A DNA stretch of 48,636 bases from Helicobacter cetorum (GCA_022729705.1 DZAX01000016.1:1-48636); one strand, 5' to 3'; positions 7,759 to 18,985 are shown, counted from the stretch's first letter. Notes: generated from the letters alone by a model not told the origin. Made by a program: numbers and translations.

Positions 7759-10003
7759 ATGCGTAAAGATAGAGGTTGGCGGCGTCGTACAGGGGGTTGG
7801 ATTTCGCCCGTATGTCGCAAGACTAGCCTCAAAACTTCTACTTAACGGTTTTGTACAAAACAGCTCCGGCGGAGCCATTATCACGATATGCGGCGACTCT
7901 TTGAGGGTTGAGGAGTTTTTAGCCGCGCTCCAATCCTCTCCGCCGCCGCTTGCAAAAATTGATAGCGTCTTAATAAAAGAGTCGGAATATCAAAATTTTG
8001 ATGGTTTTTTTGTAAAAGAGAGTAGCGACGAAAGCGCTAAGAGGGCTTTTTTCCCGCCTGATTTGACGATATGCGAAGAGTGTGAAAAAGAGCTGTTTGA
8101 CGCAAATGATAGAAGATACTTATACCCCCTAATCAACTGCCAAAACTGCGGACCTAGATTTACCGTCATAGACTCTCTGCCATACGACAGAGCGAGAACC
8201 TCCATGCGCCCCTTTGAGATGTGTCCCTCGTGCAAAAAAGAGTATGAAGATATAAGTGATAGGCGCTTTCACGCCGAACCTGTGTCATGCCCCTCTTGCG
8301 GTCCCTCTTTTTATTTTACCGACGATAGCGGAGTCGTTATCGCATCGTCAAAAAACGGCGATATTTTGTCGCTCGCGGCTGATGCATTAAGAGGCGGCAA
8401 AATAGTCGCTATTAAAGGCGTCGGCGGCTTTCATCTAGTCTGCCGCGCCGATAGTGACGAAGCCGTGCGAAGGCTTAGGGATAAAAAGCAAAGAGTCAGA
8501 AAACCTTTTGCCGTGATGTTTAAAAATTTGGACGCTTTAAGATGCGAATGCGCTCCGACAAGACGCGAAGAGGAGCTTGTAAGCTCAAAAGAGAGACCGA
8601 TAACGCTTATGAGAAAATCAGAGAGCTACTCTCTTAGCTCGTTTATTTCGTTTGAGAGTCCGTTTATCGGCGCTTTTTTGCCCTACAGCGGAGTTTATGC
8701 GACTCTTTTTGGCATGATTGATTTTGCCCTTGTAGCTACTAGCGCAAATATATCGGACGAACCTATCGCGACAAGCGAAGAGGAACTTTTTTTGCGCCTT
8801 GCGGGCGGTTTTGACTACGCTTTTTATTATGACCGCAAAATCTTGCAAGGATGCGATGACTCCGTGGTTCGCGCGTCAGATGAGACTATCATAAAGCTCA
8901 GAAACTCGCGAGGGTTTGCGCCTCTTTTTTTTAAGAGCGACCATATTTTTAAAGAGGGTGTTTTTTGCGCCGGCGCTCACCAAAAAAATAGTTTTGCTAT
9001 TTGCTTTGGGCAAAATATAGTCGTATCGGCGCATATCGGAGACCTTGACTCTTTGGAGGCTGTAGAGTATTACGAAAAGAGCGCGGAGCGTCTACGCTCT
9101 TTGTGGGGCGCGAGCTTTGGGCTTGTCGTGCGAGACTTAAACGCCCGTTACGCCTCTGGTCGTTTTGCCGACTCTATTGGCGCCCCGATTTTGACTCTTC
9201 AGCATCACAAAGCGCATTTTTTGGCGTCTTTGCTTGAGCGACGAGCGCTTCATTCTGACGCTCTTGGCGTTGTATGGGATGGAACAGGTATTGGTGAAGA
9301 TGGAAATGTTTGGGGCGGAGAGTTTTTTGTCAAAAGCGGACACGAAATAACTAGAGAGGCTCATTTGCCATATTTTTGGCTACTTGGAGGCGAGAGGGCG
9401 GCAAAAGAGCCTAGAAAATCCGCCTTTTCGCTGGCTCTATCGTTTTTGACGCAAGAAGAAATGAAGCAAATAGGAGCGCGGTTAGGTTATACCGAAAATG
9501 AAATAGCTCTTTTATGCGAAGCTTTTGACAAAAAACTAAACTGCGTCAAATGCTCGTCAATGGGTAGACTCTTTGACGCTATTGCGGCGCTTATCGGGGT
9601 AGTGGGCGCACAAAGTTTTGACGGAGAGAGCGGGCTTATGCTAGAAGCTCTGTACGAACGCGAGAATGCCTGCTTTTACGATATATTTGAGGGCAAAAAG
9701 CCAAATATCGCCGCCCTATTGCGCCTAGTCTTGCAAGAAGAGAGCCAAAAAGCGGCGGCTACAAAGTTTATCAACACATTGGCGGAGTACATAAAAGTTG
9801 TCGCCGCAAACTACGATTTGCCGATATTTTGCTCCGGCGGCGTATTTCAAAACGCCGCCTTGGTGTTTGCCGCAAAAAGAGCCTTAGGAGCGGATAAGCT
9901 ATTTTTTTGCGAAAAACTAAGCCCCAATGACTCCTCTATCTGCGTGGGTCAGGCGGCTTTTGCTATTATCGCACAAAAGGATAAAGATGAAAAAGAGTTT
10001 TAA
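7748..10003 (+). CDS. hypF: Carbamoyltransferase HypF, hydrogenase maturation
   Basis: HypF makes the thiocyanate group on HypE that becomes the CN ligands of the NiFe centre, using carbamoyl phosphate and ATP. Domains in order: acylphosphatase-like ([22 protein letters not shown] at the N-terminus), two zinc motifs (CEECx18CQNC and CPSCx18CPSC), a YrdC-like nucleotide-binding domain, and a Kae1-like domain with the metal-binding HHKAH and a terminal [12 protein letters not shown] 7748 inside the 11-bp repeat is the likely ancestral start, giving 751 residues and coupling to the former hydE stop. ATG 7712 would add 12 residues encoded by the inserted cassette. No strong ribosome site precedes either. 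Confidence 0.95.
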   Translation: MRDRCVKIEVGGVVQGVGFRPYVARLASKLLLNGFVQNSSGGAIITICGDSLRVEEFLAALQSSPPPLAKIDSVLIKESEYQNFDGFFVKESSDESAKRAFFPPDLTICEECEKELFDANDRRYLYPLINCQNCGPRFTVIDSLPYDRARTSMRPFEMCPSCKKEYEDISDRRFHAEPVSCPSCGPSFYFTDDSGVVIASSKNGDILSLAADALRGGKIVAIKGVGGFHLVCRADSDEAVRRLRDKKQRVRKPFAVMFKNLDALRCECAPTRREEELVSSKERPITLMRKSESYSLSSFISFESPFIGAFLPYSGVYATLFGMIDFALVATSANISDEPIATSEEELFLRLAGGFDYAFYYDRKILQGCDDSVVRASDETIIKLRNSRGFAPLFFKSDHIFKEGVFCAGAHQKNSFAICFGQNIVVSAHIGDLDSLEAVEYYEKSAERLRSLWGASFGLVVRDLNARYASGRFADSIGAPILTLQHHKAHFLASLLERRALHSDALGVVWDGTGIGEDGNVWGGEFFVKSGHEITREAHLPYFWLLGGERAAKEPRKSAFSLALSFLTQEEMKQIGARLGYTENEIALLCEAFDKKLNCVKCSSMGRLFDAIAALIGVVGAQSFDGESGLMLEALYERENACFYDIFEGKKPNIAALLRLVLQEESQKAAATKFINTLAEYIKVVAANYDLPIFCSGGVFQNAALVFAAKRALGADKLFFCEKLSPNDSSICVGQAAFAIIAQKDKDEKEF

Positions 10004-10292
10004 GCTAAAAATACCGGAAAGAAACGACGAGAGAGTGGTCGAAGCTCTAAAGCACGACATAAGACAATATATCAAGAGAGAAAAGAGAAAACCGACGCCT
10101 GAAGGTGTGGATTTTTGGGAGTTTGACTGCAAGTTTGGCAAGAGCGTAGAAAACGTCGAAGTTATTAAGTTTTCTGAGATTTTTAGCTGTATCGATGCCG
10201 CCGCAAAAGAGGGAGACGAGGAGTTTTATATTGAGATTTTGGCGAAAGCGGGATATAAGAGTGCTAAAGGCGAAGTTAAAACGGAAGAATAG
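9987..10292 (+). CDS. Small conserved protein, DUF6172-like
   Basis: A 101-residue charged soluble protein starting M-K-K-S-F-K-L-K. The segments HDIRQYIKREKRKPTPEGVD and FWEFDCKFG resemble a conserved family in Campylobacterota and gammaproteobacteria that I recall as DUF6172; no function is known. The ATG at 9987 lies within the end of hypF and overlaps it by 17 bases, so it is probably cotranslated with hypF. It is the last intact gene of the hyd operon here; hypABCDE are not in the window. Confidence 0.75.
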   Translation: MKKSFKLKIPERNDERVVEALKHDIRQYIKREKRKPTPEGVDFWEFDCKFGKSVENVEVIKFSEIFSCIDAAAKEGDEEFYIEILAKAGYKSAKGEVKTEE

Positions 10293-10340
10293 ATTTGTCC
10301 ATTTGTTATTATAGTCTTCAAAGAAATTCAAACAAAAAAT

Positions 10341-10359
10341 CGTAACCACTCACCTATCC
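10341..10359. repeat. Possible IS66-type terminal repeat
   Basis: GTAACCACTCACC at 10341-10353 resembles the first bases of the intact MITE end at 85-102 (GTAACCATTCAGC), with two differences in 13. An IS66-like transposase remnant follows within 200 bp. No matching opposite end was found, so this is probably one end of a decayed element. Confidence 0.35.
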
Positions 10360-10508
10360 ACAAAACCCCCTCACCGCAAAAGCCTCCCCATTAGCGGCAC
10401 CCAAAAGTGCTGGCATAATATAGATGAGTAGATATTCGTAAAGATTCTACTCAATCTCCTTAAAATGATAGACGTGCGCCGATTGGATAATTGCGTCGTA
10501 CTATGCGT

Positions 10509-10721
10509 TTAGTTTTTTTGAGCAAGAGCCTCTTTTCCTTTCTCTTTTGCGTTATTTACTTGTTTGTTGGCGTATAGTAGTAGTTTGGACATATCCTCGC
10601 TCTGCAGCTGATGGGCGTTACAAAAAGCGTGAGTAAAAGCACCCTCTGCTTTCTCATTGAGTGAGCATTTCAACACGAGAGAGGGCGTCAAGGATGCTTC
10701 CCTCGCTAATTGAATGTCCAA
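10509..10721 (-). pseudogene. IS66-family transposase remnant
   Basis: A 70-residue ORF containing FTHAFCNAHQL followed by MSKLLLYANKQVNNAKEKG. IS66 TnpC transposases carry HxxCNAHxLREL and later a segment like M..LL...K..V..AKEKG, so the two halves are recognisable but the part between them is deleted. The catalytic DDE region is absent. It sits in a 660-bp gap after the hyd operon, next to a possible IS66 end at 10341. Confidence 0.6.
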
Positions 10722-10886
10722 ATAGGTCTCTTATGGATAAAAATATTTACGCAAACGCCGCATAAAGAGCTCTCAGAGCTTGATGACAAGAGTAGAGCGG
10801 TTCTATTTGATGCGGCTTTTTTGATAGAAAAGGAGATACTTTTGTATTTTAAGCCGGATAAAGTAAAGGGACATTTATGTCTTTAA
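10710..10886 (+). pseudogene. Orphan 58-codon ORF, probable gene fragment
   Basis: An open frame from TTG 10710 to TAA 10884-10886 contains the protein-like stretch LSELDDKSRAVLFDAAFLIE and a lysine-rich tail ending HLCL. No ribosome site precedes the TTG, and the start lies within the IS66 remnant on the other strand, so the original 5' end was probably lost. I do not recognise the family. It may be the 3' end of a gene broken by the IS66 event. Confidence 0.3.
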
Positions 10887-10938
10887 GAGTTTTTTTAACT
10901 CTTTTTGGGTTAAATAAGACAAATAAAATCCTATTTAA

Positions 10939-12141
<1,203 letters not shown>

Positions 12142-12162
12142 CACTCTATAAAAAAATCGCCA

Positions 12163-12230
12163 ATATAGCGGGAGAATTGCAGGGTGTGCGAATATCTCTT
12201 GCGACCAATACAGCTTTTACCTGTATTGGC
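12163..12230 (+). repeat. Divergent copy F of the three-hairpin repeat family
   Basis: The stretch between nifS and nifU contains CAGGGTGTGCG, CTCTTGCGACC and a perfect 9-bp hairpin CCAATACAG/CTGTATTGG at 12205-12229. Order and wording (CAGGG..., TTGCGACC, then a terminal hairpin) parallel the better copies at 14766 and 40026. The first hairpin is not conserved. It could also act as a partial terminator between nifS and nifU. Confidence 0.4.
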
Positions 12231-12270
12231 GCATAGTATAAGTAAAATATAGATTTAAAGGAATAAGACT

Positions 12271-13236
12271 ATGGCAAAAGATGATTTAATAGGCGGCTCT
12301 ATTTGGGGGCAATACTCAAAAAAAGTAAGCGATAAAATGAATAACCCTCTCAATAGAGGCGAGATAACCGAAGAAGAAGCGGCGGATATGGGGTGCAGAT
12401 TGATAGTTGCGGATTATGGTGCTGAGTCTTGCGGGGATGCGGTTAGGCTGTATTGGGCTGTGGAGCCGGAAAGTAGCTTAATAAAAACTAGTAAGTTTAA
12501 ATCATTTGGATGCGGTACGGCAATAGCGAGTTCTGATATGATGGCTGAGCTTTGTATTGGCAAGACCGTGGATGAGGCGGTTAAAATCACAAATATAGAC
12601 GTTGAATTTGCACTTAGAGACACCCCAGATGAGCCGGCCGTTCCGCCTCAAAAAATGCACTGTTCCGTTATGGCGTACGACGTTATCAAAAAAGCGGCCT
12701 CTATCTACAAGGGGGTAGACATGGAGAGCTTTGAAGAAGAAATTATTGTATGCGAATGTGCAAGAGTAAGTCTCGCAACGATAAAAGATGTAATTAAAAT
12801 AAATAATTTGAAAACCGTCGAAGAGATAACCGCATATACGAAAGCGGGCGCATTTTGTAAATCTTGCATTAGACCGGGTGGACATGAGGTCAGAGAGTAT
12901 TATCTTGTAGACATACTGGCCGCAACTATGGTCGAAATGAAAGGGGCGGCGCAGGCACATGCGATAGATGCGGAAGACTTTAAATCAATGACGGTTGTGA
13001 AAAAAACAAAATTAATCGAAAAGACCTTGGATGAGCATATAAGACCAATGCTTATCATGGACGGTGGAAACTTAGAGCTTCTTGATATAAAAGATGAAGG
13101 CGAAGAGACGCATGTATTTATCAGGTATGTAGGCGCCTGTAACGGATGCGCAAGCTCTAGCACAGGAACGCTTTATGCAATAGAAGCCGTACTGAGAAGA
13201 GAGCTTGACGTAAAAATAAGAGTCTTACCTATTTGA
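12271..13236 (+). CDS. nifU: Fe-S cluster scaffold NifU
   Basis: A three-domain scaffold on which Fe-S clusters are built before transfer to apoproteins. Residues 1-150 form an IscU-like domain with ligand cysteines C54, C81 and C131. Residues 155-205 form a BFD-like [2Fe-2S] domain with C161, C163, C196 and C199. The C-terminal Nfu domain carries C290 and C293 in GACNGCASS. At 321 residues it matches the full-length NifU of Helicobacter and Campylobacter. It works with the NifS encoded just upstream and would serve the many Fe-S proteins in this window. Confidence 0.96.
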   Translation: MAKDDLIGGSIWGQYSKKVSDKMNNPLNRGEITEEEAADMGCRLIVADYGAESCGDAVRLYWAVEPESSLIKTSKFKSFGCGTAIASSDMMAELCIGKTVDEAVKITNIDVEFALRDTPDEPAVPPQKMHCSVMAYDVIKKAASIYKGVDMESFEEEIIVCECARVSLATIKDVIKINNLKTVEEITAYTKAGAFCKSCIRPGGHEVREYYLVDILAATMVEMKGAAQAHAIDAEDFKSMTVVKKTKLIEKTLDEHIRPMLIMDGGNLELLDIKDEGEETHVFIRYVGACNGCASSSTGTLYAIEAVLRRELDVKIRVLPI

Positions 13237-13256
13237 TGTCATATGTCAAGACGGAT

Positions 13257-13307
13257 CCCATCGCCGACAGGTGATGGGGCGGCTCTAGCTACCCGCATAA
13301 ATGCGGG
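13257..13307 (+). repeat. Partial copy G of the three-hairpin repeat family
   Basis: A 9-bp stem with one G-T pair (13257-13265 with 13270-13278) is followed by CTAGCTA and a perfect hairpin CCCGCAT/ATGCGGG (13292-13307) ending GAGAA, matching the 3' part of the family. It lies between the convergent ends of nifU and der and may double as a bidirectional transcription stop. Confidence 0.6.
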
Positions 13308-13323
13308 AGAAAATTATTAAGGA

Positions 13324-14724
13324 TTAATTTGACTCATCGATATTATTCTCCTCCTCTTCATCTCTCTCGCCGCGTCTTTTGGCGCTGATAATAATAGGCG
13401 TACCTTCAAAATTAAAACTCTCTCTGAGACTGTTTATTAAGTATCTTTTGTAGCTAAAATGTAGGATTGGCAAGTTCATAACAAGCGAAATTTTTGGCGG
13501 TTTTGTGGCGTATTGCGTTGAAAATTTGATTCGCACTATTCTACCGTGATCTCCTGGTAGTTTATGCCTTTCACTTGCGGCTTTGATTGCGTCGTTTAGT
13601 TTCCTAGTTGGAATTTTTTGGGAGTAGTTTGCATAGACTTCGAGCACCTTGTCCATTATTTTGTGCACTCTTTTTCCGCTAAGTGCGCTTACTGTGATGA
13701 TAGGGGCAAAATCCAAAAATTTGAATTTATCTTTTATCTCGTCAAGTATCTCTTTTGGCTCGCGTTTGATTAAATCCCATTTGTTGAGCACGATTATGGC
13801 GCCCGTCTTGTGCTTGTCGATAAATCCGGCTACTCTTTCGTCTTGCTCTATAAAATCTTCACTTGCATCGAGTGTGAGAATAGCTATATCAGCGCTCTCC
13901 AGCGCTTTTTCGCTTCTATCTAGCGCCCATTTTTCTATACCGACTATTTTGCTTCTTTTCCTTATTCCGGCGGTATCGACAAACGTGATGTTGCGCCCCC
14001 CAAACTCTATAGTCTCATCCACAGGGTCAATTGTGGTTCCTGCAATGGGGCTTACTATCGAGCGGTTAATCCCCGTAAGAGCATTTAAAAGAGAGCTTTT
14101 GCCGACATTTACTCGCCCTATGATGGCTACTTTAATATCCGCCGTGTCCTCGACTTCTTCGCTTTCTTCGTCCTCGTCATCCAAAAAATCTTCCAAGCTC
14201 TCATCGTCGTCCGCACTTAGATTAAACACCTGCGGCGCTTCATCCAAATATCCGTCTATCCAGTCAAGCATTTTTGAGATATTGCGATTGTGCGATACTG
14301 AGACCAAAAAGCTCTCTTTTGCCCCAAACTCCAAAAACTGCCATCCAGCTTCGCTCTCTTTGTCGTTGTCTATCTTGTTTACAACTAGTGCAAGAGGCTT
14401 ATTTAACTTTTGAAGTCCAAAAAACAGTCTTTTTTCTTCATCGGTAGGAACCCCTTTTCCGTCGCACACAAAAAGAAGTATATCCGCCTCTTCGGCGGCT
14501 TTCATGGATTTTTCTCTTACTCTATCAAAAAGCTCGTCTCTATCTTCGATACCGCCCGTATCCCAAAGCTCTGCTTCTCCCTTAAAGGTTCTAAAAACGC
14601 GCTTTTTGACGTCCCTTGTAGTGCCCGAGACGTCGCTTATGATAGCGTCTCTAAAGCCCAAAATTCTATTAAATAGCGAGCTTTTGCCCACGTTTGGTTT
14701 GCCTATGATTGCAATTTTTTTCAA
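13324..14724 (-). CDS. der: Ribosome assembly GTPase Der (EngA)
   Basis: An essential double GTPase for 50S subunit maturation. Two G domains are plain: GKPNVGKSS with DTGG and NKID in the first, and GRVNVGKSS with DTAGI and NKWD in the second, separated by an acidic linker (DDDESLEDFLDDEDEES). A C-terminal KH-like domain follows. The 466-residue length is normal. It lies downstream of ftsL-rsmH-bioA on the same strand, separated from ftsL by repeat copy A. Confidence 0.97.
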   Translation of the reverse strand: MKKIAIIGKPNVGKSSLFNRILGFRDAIISDVSGTTRDVKKRVFRTFKGEAELWDTGGIEDRDELFDRVREKSMKAAEEADILLFVCDGKGVPTDEEKRLFFGLQKLNKPLALVVNKIDNDKESEAGWQFLEFGAKESFLVSVSHNRNISKMLDWIDGYLDEAPQVFNLSADDDESLEDFLDDEDEESEEVEDTADIKVAIIGRVNVGKSSLLNALTGINRSIVSPIAGTTIDPVDETIEFGGRNITFVDTAGIRKRSKIVGIEKWALDRSEKALESADIAILTLDASEDFIEQDERVAGFIDKHKTGAIIVLNKWDLIKREPKEILDEIKDKFKFLDFAPIITVSALSGKRVHKIMDKVLEVYANYSQKIPTRKLNDAIKAASERHKLPGDHGRIVRIKFSTQYATKPPKISLVMNLPILHFSYKRYLINSLRESFNFEGTPIIISAKRRGERDEEEENNIDESN

Positions 14725-14765
14725 ATCTGTTATCCGTTTTTTTGGTGAAATGATACTATCTTATA

Positions 14766-14850
14766 CGTTAACACGAGCAAAGCCCGCGTTAACGGCAGGG
14801 ACATAAATGTCCCTTGCGACCCCCTGAAGCTACTCGCATTCGCGAGAGAG
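14766..14850 (+). repeat. Copy A of the three-hairpin repeat family
   Basis: Hairpin 1 is CGTTAACACG/CGCGTTAACG around the loop AGCAAAGCC (14766-14794). Hairpin 2 is GGGACATAAATGTCCC (14798-14813). After the linker TTGCGACCCCCTGAAGCTA comes hairpin 3, CTCGC/GCGAG (14833-14846). It fills most of the 174-bp gap between ftsL and der, both on the minus strand. Confidence 0.8.
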
Positions 14851-14898
14851 TAGAAAATGTCGGTTTTTGCACATATCAAATCGTATATGGCGGCTAAT

Positions 14899-15213
14899 CT
14901 ACTCTGCGGCTTTGGCGTCTAGGGTTGATAAGATGGTGTTTTTGTATTTGGCGCTCTCTAGCTTTTGTGTCAAGTGGCGGTTTTCTTCTTTTAGGGATTT
15001 GTAGCTTGAATAAAGGGAGTCTGTTTCGAGGCTCAAATAGTAGATGTTTGAGGATAGGTATATTTTTGGTGTGGTGATTAAAACGGCGATAAAAAGAGCC
15101 GCCAACGCCTTAAATACCGTCTTTGCACCAAGTCCGTTTTCGGGTTGGTTTATGCTGTCGATTTCATCGAGTAGTTCGTCTTTGTCGTACTCTGTTTCAG
15201 TTGTCTCTTGCAA
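14899..15213 (-). CDS. ftsL: FtsL-like cell division protein
   Basis: A 104-residue bitopic membrane protein: a cytoplasmic acidic N-terminus (1-33), one membrane segment (about 34-50, ALAALFIAVLITTPKIYL), then a periplasmic coiled coil (LYSSYKSLKEENRHLTQKLE). Topology and position directly after rsmH, with a 17-bp overlap, are those of FtsL, which joins FtsB and FtsQ in the divisome. Sequence conservation in FtsL is weak, so the call rests mainly on topology and synteny. Confidence 0.75.
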   Translation of the reverse strand: MQETTETEYDKDELLDEIDSINQPENGLGAKTVFKALAALFIAVLITTPKIYLSSNIYYLSLETDSLYSSYKSLKEENRHLTQKLESAKYKNTILSTLDAKAAE

Positions 15214-16117
15214 ATTTAAAAGCCCTTAGTTTTGCGCTTCTTGATCTTGGATTCTCTTTTAGCTCTGAGGCGCTTGCCAAAAGAGGTTTTTTTGTGATTA
15301 CGTCTCCAAGTTCGTTGTTATTTCCACATGTACACCGAAACGCTTCAGGCGGACAGATACAGCTCTTTGACCACTCTTTAAATGATGTCTTCACAATCCT
15401 ATCTTCAAGTGAATGAAATGAAATAATACCCAAAATTTCACCGTTATTGGAAACTTTTTTTGCGTTTTGAAGCAAATTTTCTAGTTGCTCAAGCTCTGAG
15501 TTTACTTCTATTCTTATCGCCTGAAATGTTAGAGTAGCCGGATTTATCTTGCCCCCTCTAAAATTTGCGCCTATAAGGAAGCTTAACTCTTTAGCACTTG
15601 TTATTCGTGCTTCTTTGCGTTTTTTTACTATCAATGACGCTATTTTTTTTGAAAATCTATCTTCTCCGTAAACCCTTATGATTCTCTCAAGTTCATTTTC
15701 AGAGTAGCCGTTGACCACGTCGTAGGCACTAAACTCTTGCGAAGAGTCCATGCGCATATCAAGCGTCTCAGACTCAAATGAAAAACCGCGCTCTCTTTTG
15801 TCAAGTTGCAAAGACGAGACGCCTATATCCGCCAAGATTGCTATTATGTTCGATGTATCTATTTTTTCAAGAGCGGAGGCGAAGTCGGATTTGATGATTT
15901 TGACTCTATCTCCAAATTTTTTGAGCCTCTCTGAGCTAAAAGCTATCGCCTCATCATCCCTATCTACGCCTATAAGCTCTATATTTGGATGAGCCGACAA
16001 AATAGCCTCTGAGTGTCCGCCGTATCCTAGCGTCGCATCTACAAATACCCCCTCTTTAAGCTCTGCAAAAACTTCTAATACCTCGTTTAAAAGTACCGGT
16101 TTGTGTGGAATATTCAA
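15197..16117 (-). CDS. rsmH: 16S rRNA m4C1402 methyltransferase RsmH
   Basis: Adds the N4-methyl group to C1402 of 16S rRNA. HKPVLLNEVLE opens the protein, VDATLGYGGHSEAIL is the SAM-binding motif, and ISFHSLEDRIVK and RSRSAKLRAFK are family signatures at the C-terminal half. The 306-residue length is normal. It is followed by the overlapping ftsL-like gene, a conserved division-cluster order, and preceded by bioA with a 3-bp gap. Confidence 0.97.
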   Translation of the reverse strand: MNIPHKPVLLNEVLEVFAELKEGVFVDATLGYGGHSEAILSAHPNIELIGVDRDDEAIAFSSERLKKFGDRVKIIKSDFASALEKIDTSNIIAILADIGVSSLQLDKRERGFSFESETLDMRMDSSQEFSAYDVVNGYSENELERIIRVYGEDRFSKKIASLIVKKRKEARITSAKELSFLIGANFRGGKINPATLTFQAIRIEVNSELEQLENLLQNAKKVSNNGEILGIISFHSLEDRIVKTSFKEWSKSCICPPEAFRCTCGNNNELGDVITKKPLLASASELKENPRSRSAKLRAFKFARDN

Positions 16118-16120
16118 AAG

Positions 16121-17407
16121 TTACGCCTTTATAATTGATTTTTTAACGCCGTCAAATAAAGCCTCAAGCTCATTATGAGAAATAACGAGCGGCGGCATTA
16201 TGTATACTGTGTTTGCTAGCGGTCTTAAAAATACGCCGCACCTTAACCCCTCTTTAAAAATTTCAAGAGATGGTCGTTTTTTGTCTGTTTGCAACTCAAA
16301 AGCGGCTATCATGCCTGTTTGTCTTGCGTTTTTGACTCTTTTATCATTTTGCAACCCATCTAAAAACTTTGATATTTGCTCTATTTTTGGAGCCAAACTC
16401 TCTATAATTTTTTCATCGTCAAAAATATCCATAACAGCATTTGCCGCCGCACACCCAAGCGCATTGCCGCTGTATGAGTGAGAGTGCAAAAACGCTTTTT
16501 CTATGCTTTTCTCATAAAAAGCTTCATAAATCTTTTCACGACACATCACAACGGAGAGCGGCATATATCCGCCCGTTATGCCTTTTGAAAGACACAATAT
16601 ATCTGGTATTATACCAGCTTGTTCGTAAGCAAAAAAACTCCCCGTACGTCCAAAGCCGACCGCTATCTCGTCTAGTATCAAATGAACATCGTATTTGTCG
16701 CATATCTCTCTTAGTTTTTTAATAAAAAGCGGCGAGTGCATTCTCATAAATCCGGCGCATTGCACAAGCGGCTCAATGATGACCGCCGCACAGTTTTTTG
16801 CGTTATCTTGAAGAATTTTATCCAAAGAGGCGACGGCGTTTATCGTCTCTTCGTCGCTTTTGTCTTTCGGGGATGGGGCGATAAGAGTTTTTATAAGTAT
16901 CTTTTCAAACGTCTTTTTATACAGTCCCACATCGCCGACGCTAAGAGCGCCAAGCGTCTCGCCGTGATAAGAGTTTTCAAAAGCTATAAACAGCTCTCTT
17001 GTTTCGCCTCTGTTTTTAAAATATTGAAAACTCATCTTAAGAGCCGCTTCCACGGCGCTTGAGCCGTTGTCGGCAAAAAAAACTTTTGTTAGTTTGGAGT
17101 CGCATTTATTGATTAGTTTTTGAGCTAAACTTATCATGGAGGTATGGGTAAAGTTTGCGGTCATGACGTGCGCAAAACTATCAAGTTGCGTTTTTATAGC
17201 GTCGTTTATACGCTTATTTGAGTGTCCAAGATTGTTTACCCACCATGAAGATATTGCGTCTATATATCTGTTGCCCTCATAATCGTAAAGATAGACGCCG
17301 GACGCTTTTTGCACGGGGATTAGCGGCGTATTTTCAAAATCTTTCATCTGCATACACGGATGCCAAACGGCAAGTAAATCGCTCTTTGCCAAAACGGTGT
17401 TAGTCAT
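16121..17407 (-). CDS. bioA: Adenosylmethionine-8-amino-7-oxononanoate aminotransferase
   Basis: A class III PLP transaminase in biotin synthesis that converts KAPA to DAPA with SAM as amino donor. The opening WHPCMQMKDFENTPLIPV is the BioA signature and the PLP lysine lies in LCLSKGITGGYMPL. The 428-residue length fits. It is divergent from the PpiD-like gene, with a 77-bp shared promoter region. No other biotin gene is in the window. Confidence 0.95.
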   Translation of the reverse strand: MTNTVLAKSDLLAVWHPCMQMKDFENTPLIPVQKASGVYLYDYEGNRYIDAISSWWVNNLGHSNKRINDAIKTQLDSFAHVMTANFTHTSMISLAQKLINKCDSKLTKVFFADNGSSAVEAALKMSFQYFKNRGETRELFIAFENSYHGETLGALSVGDVGLYKKTFEKILIKTLIAPSPKDKSDEETINAVASLDKILQDNAKNCAAVIIEPLVQCAGFMRMHSPLFIKKLREICDKYDVHLILDEIAVGFGRTGSFFAYEQAGIIPDILCLSKGITGGYMPLSVVMCREKIYEAFYEKSIEKAFLHSHSYSGNALGCAAANAVMDIFDDEKIIESLAPKIEQISKFLDGLQNDKRVKNARQTGMIAAFELQTDKKRPSLEIFKEGLRCGVFLRPLANTVYIMPPLVISHNELEALFDGVKKSIIKA

Positions 17408-17484
17408 GTTGATGTGACCTTTTTACCGAATTTTAATAGATATATTTATAAAATAGGGTTAACTTACAGCCAAAAGGGCTCTTT

Positions 17485-18975
17485 ATGATTACATGGATGC
17501 AAAAGCATCGAAAATATCTCGTAGCTACAATTTGGGTTTCAACTATCGCATTTGTAGGAGCTGGCTTTGTTGGTTGGGGTAGCTATGACTACGCCTCCAT
17601 GAGCGGTTCCGTGGCAAAAGTCGGAGACATAGAAGTAACCAAAGACGAGTACTCTTCAACGTATGGCAATATATACAACTACTACTCAAAGATGACGGGC
17701 GGAAAACTTGACGAACAAACGTTAAAAACGCTTAATCTGGAGAAAATAGCTGTTCAGACGCTTGTAAATCAAGCTTTGTTGCAAAATTTTGCAAATGAGC
17801 TTGAGATGAGAGTAAGCGATGAGGAAGTAGCCGCAAAAATAGCCTCAATGGAACCATTTTTGAAAAATGGTCAATTTAATAAAGAGCAGTATCTGCTTGC
17901 TCTAAAAAATGTCGGTATGAATCCAAAAGAGTTTGAAAAAGGTCTTAAAAAAGAGCTTTTAATAGAAAAAGTGTATGCTATTTTGGAACCAAAAGCCGGA
18001 AACAGCGAGACGGCGGCGTTGGCTAGTGCGGCTTTCTCAAAAGACAAAGTTGGCGTAAAGATTATAGATGCGGCGGCATTTTTGAAGCCCGCCTCTGATG
18101 ATGAGATAAAAAGCTTCTGGGAAAAAAATAAAGCTAAGTTTAAAACAGAACCCGAATACGACCTTGAAAGTTTAGAGGTTCTATCCTCGGCAATGACTCC
18201 AAACGATGAAGATATGAAAAAAGAGTATTCTGAAAACGGCTCTCTGTATTTTATAGACGGTAAGAAAAAAAGCTTTGAAGAGGCTAAAGCTCTGATAGCT
18301 GAAAATACCAAACTTAAAATGGCTAAAAAAGAGGCACTTAAACAATATGTCGAGCTAAAAGAGGGCAAGATTTCAGGTAAAGTGTCAAAAGGCGTTAGAG
18401 TCTCTCCAAAAACGCCGATGCCGCCCGAGATAAAATCTGAGCTGCTAAAAGCAAAACAGCCGACCACAATTAAGCCTATAGCTTTAAATGGTGTTTATGT
18501 TATTATTAAAGTCGATAAGTTTACCCCCGAGAGAGAGATGGGGGTTGAAGAGGGCAAGCCTATAGCAAAAATGGCGGCTGAGAGAGAAAATGCGATTAAC
18601 GCCATGAAGCTTGAGGCACAAAATACTCTTAAGACAAATTTTGCAACTATAGACATCGGCTTTTTATCTAAAAACCAAAAAAATGAGGTTGCGGGATTAA
18701 ACGAGCAAGAGACAGCTGAGTTGCTTGGCTCAATAGCAGTTTCAAAAGAGGCGACCGGAGCTGTGTATCTGCCTTCAAAAGCAGTATTGTTTAGGATAGA
18801 AAAGCAAGAATCGGCGCAAAGCAAAGAGGGGGATTCTAGCGAAATGCAGGAGTTGTCAAAGGTGTTGGCGAGGTCAAAGCTTTCTCTTGTTAATCAAAAT
18901 GTGCTAGAATACCTGAAGAAAAAGTATGAGGTAAAGCTCTTTATGCGCCAAAACGGCGAAAATGATAAAAAGTAA
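17485..18975 (+). CDS. Membrane-anchored SurA/PpiD-type periplasmic chaperone
   Basis: A 496-residue protein with one N-terminal membrane anchor (about residues 11-33, YLVATIWVSTIAFVGAGF) and a periplasmic body. The N-terminal region matches the SurA_N/PpiD chaperone domain (KVGDIEVTKDEYSSTYGNI, then VNQALLQNFANELEMRVSDEEV). The centre may hold a parvulin-like peptidyl-prolyl isomerase fold, but I cannot confirm catalytic residues. It probably helps fold outer-membrane and secreted proteins. ftsA follows after 10 bp, so it is likely cotranscribed with the division genes. Confidence 0.85.
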   Translation: MITWMQKHRKYLVATIWVSTIAFVGAGFVGWGSYDYASMSGSVAKVGDIEVTKDEYSSTYGNIYNYYSKMTGGKLDEQTLKTLNLEKIAVQTLVNQALLQNFANELEMRVSDEEVAAKIASMEPFLKNGQFNKEQYLLALKNVGMNPKEFEKGLKKELLIEKVYAILEPKAGNSETAALASAAFSKDKVGVKIIDAAAFLKPASDDEIKSFWEKNKAKFKTEPEYDLESLEVLSSAMTPNDEDMKKEYSENGSLYFIDGKKKSFEEAKALIAENTKLKMAKKEALKQYVELKEGKISGKVSKGVRVSPKTPMPPEIKSELLKAKQPTTIKPIALNGVYVIIKVDKFTPEREMGVEEGKPIAKMAAERENAINAMKLEAQNTLKTNFATIDIGFLSKNQKNEVAGLNEQETAELLGSIAVSKEATGAVYLPSKAVLFRIEKQESAQSKEGDSSEMQELSKVLARSKLSLVNQNVLEYLKKKYEVKLFMRQNGENDKK

Positions 18976-18985
18976 CTAGGGAAAA

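Noticed and set aside
13649-14413. 254-codon plus-strand ORF
   Set aside because: It lies wholly antisense to der, whose two GTPase domains are unambiguous; its serine-rich composition is a mirror of the der codons.
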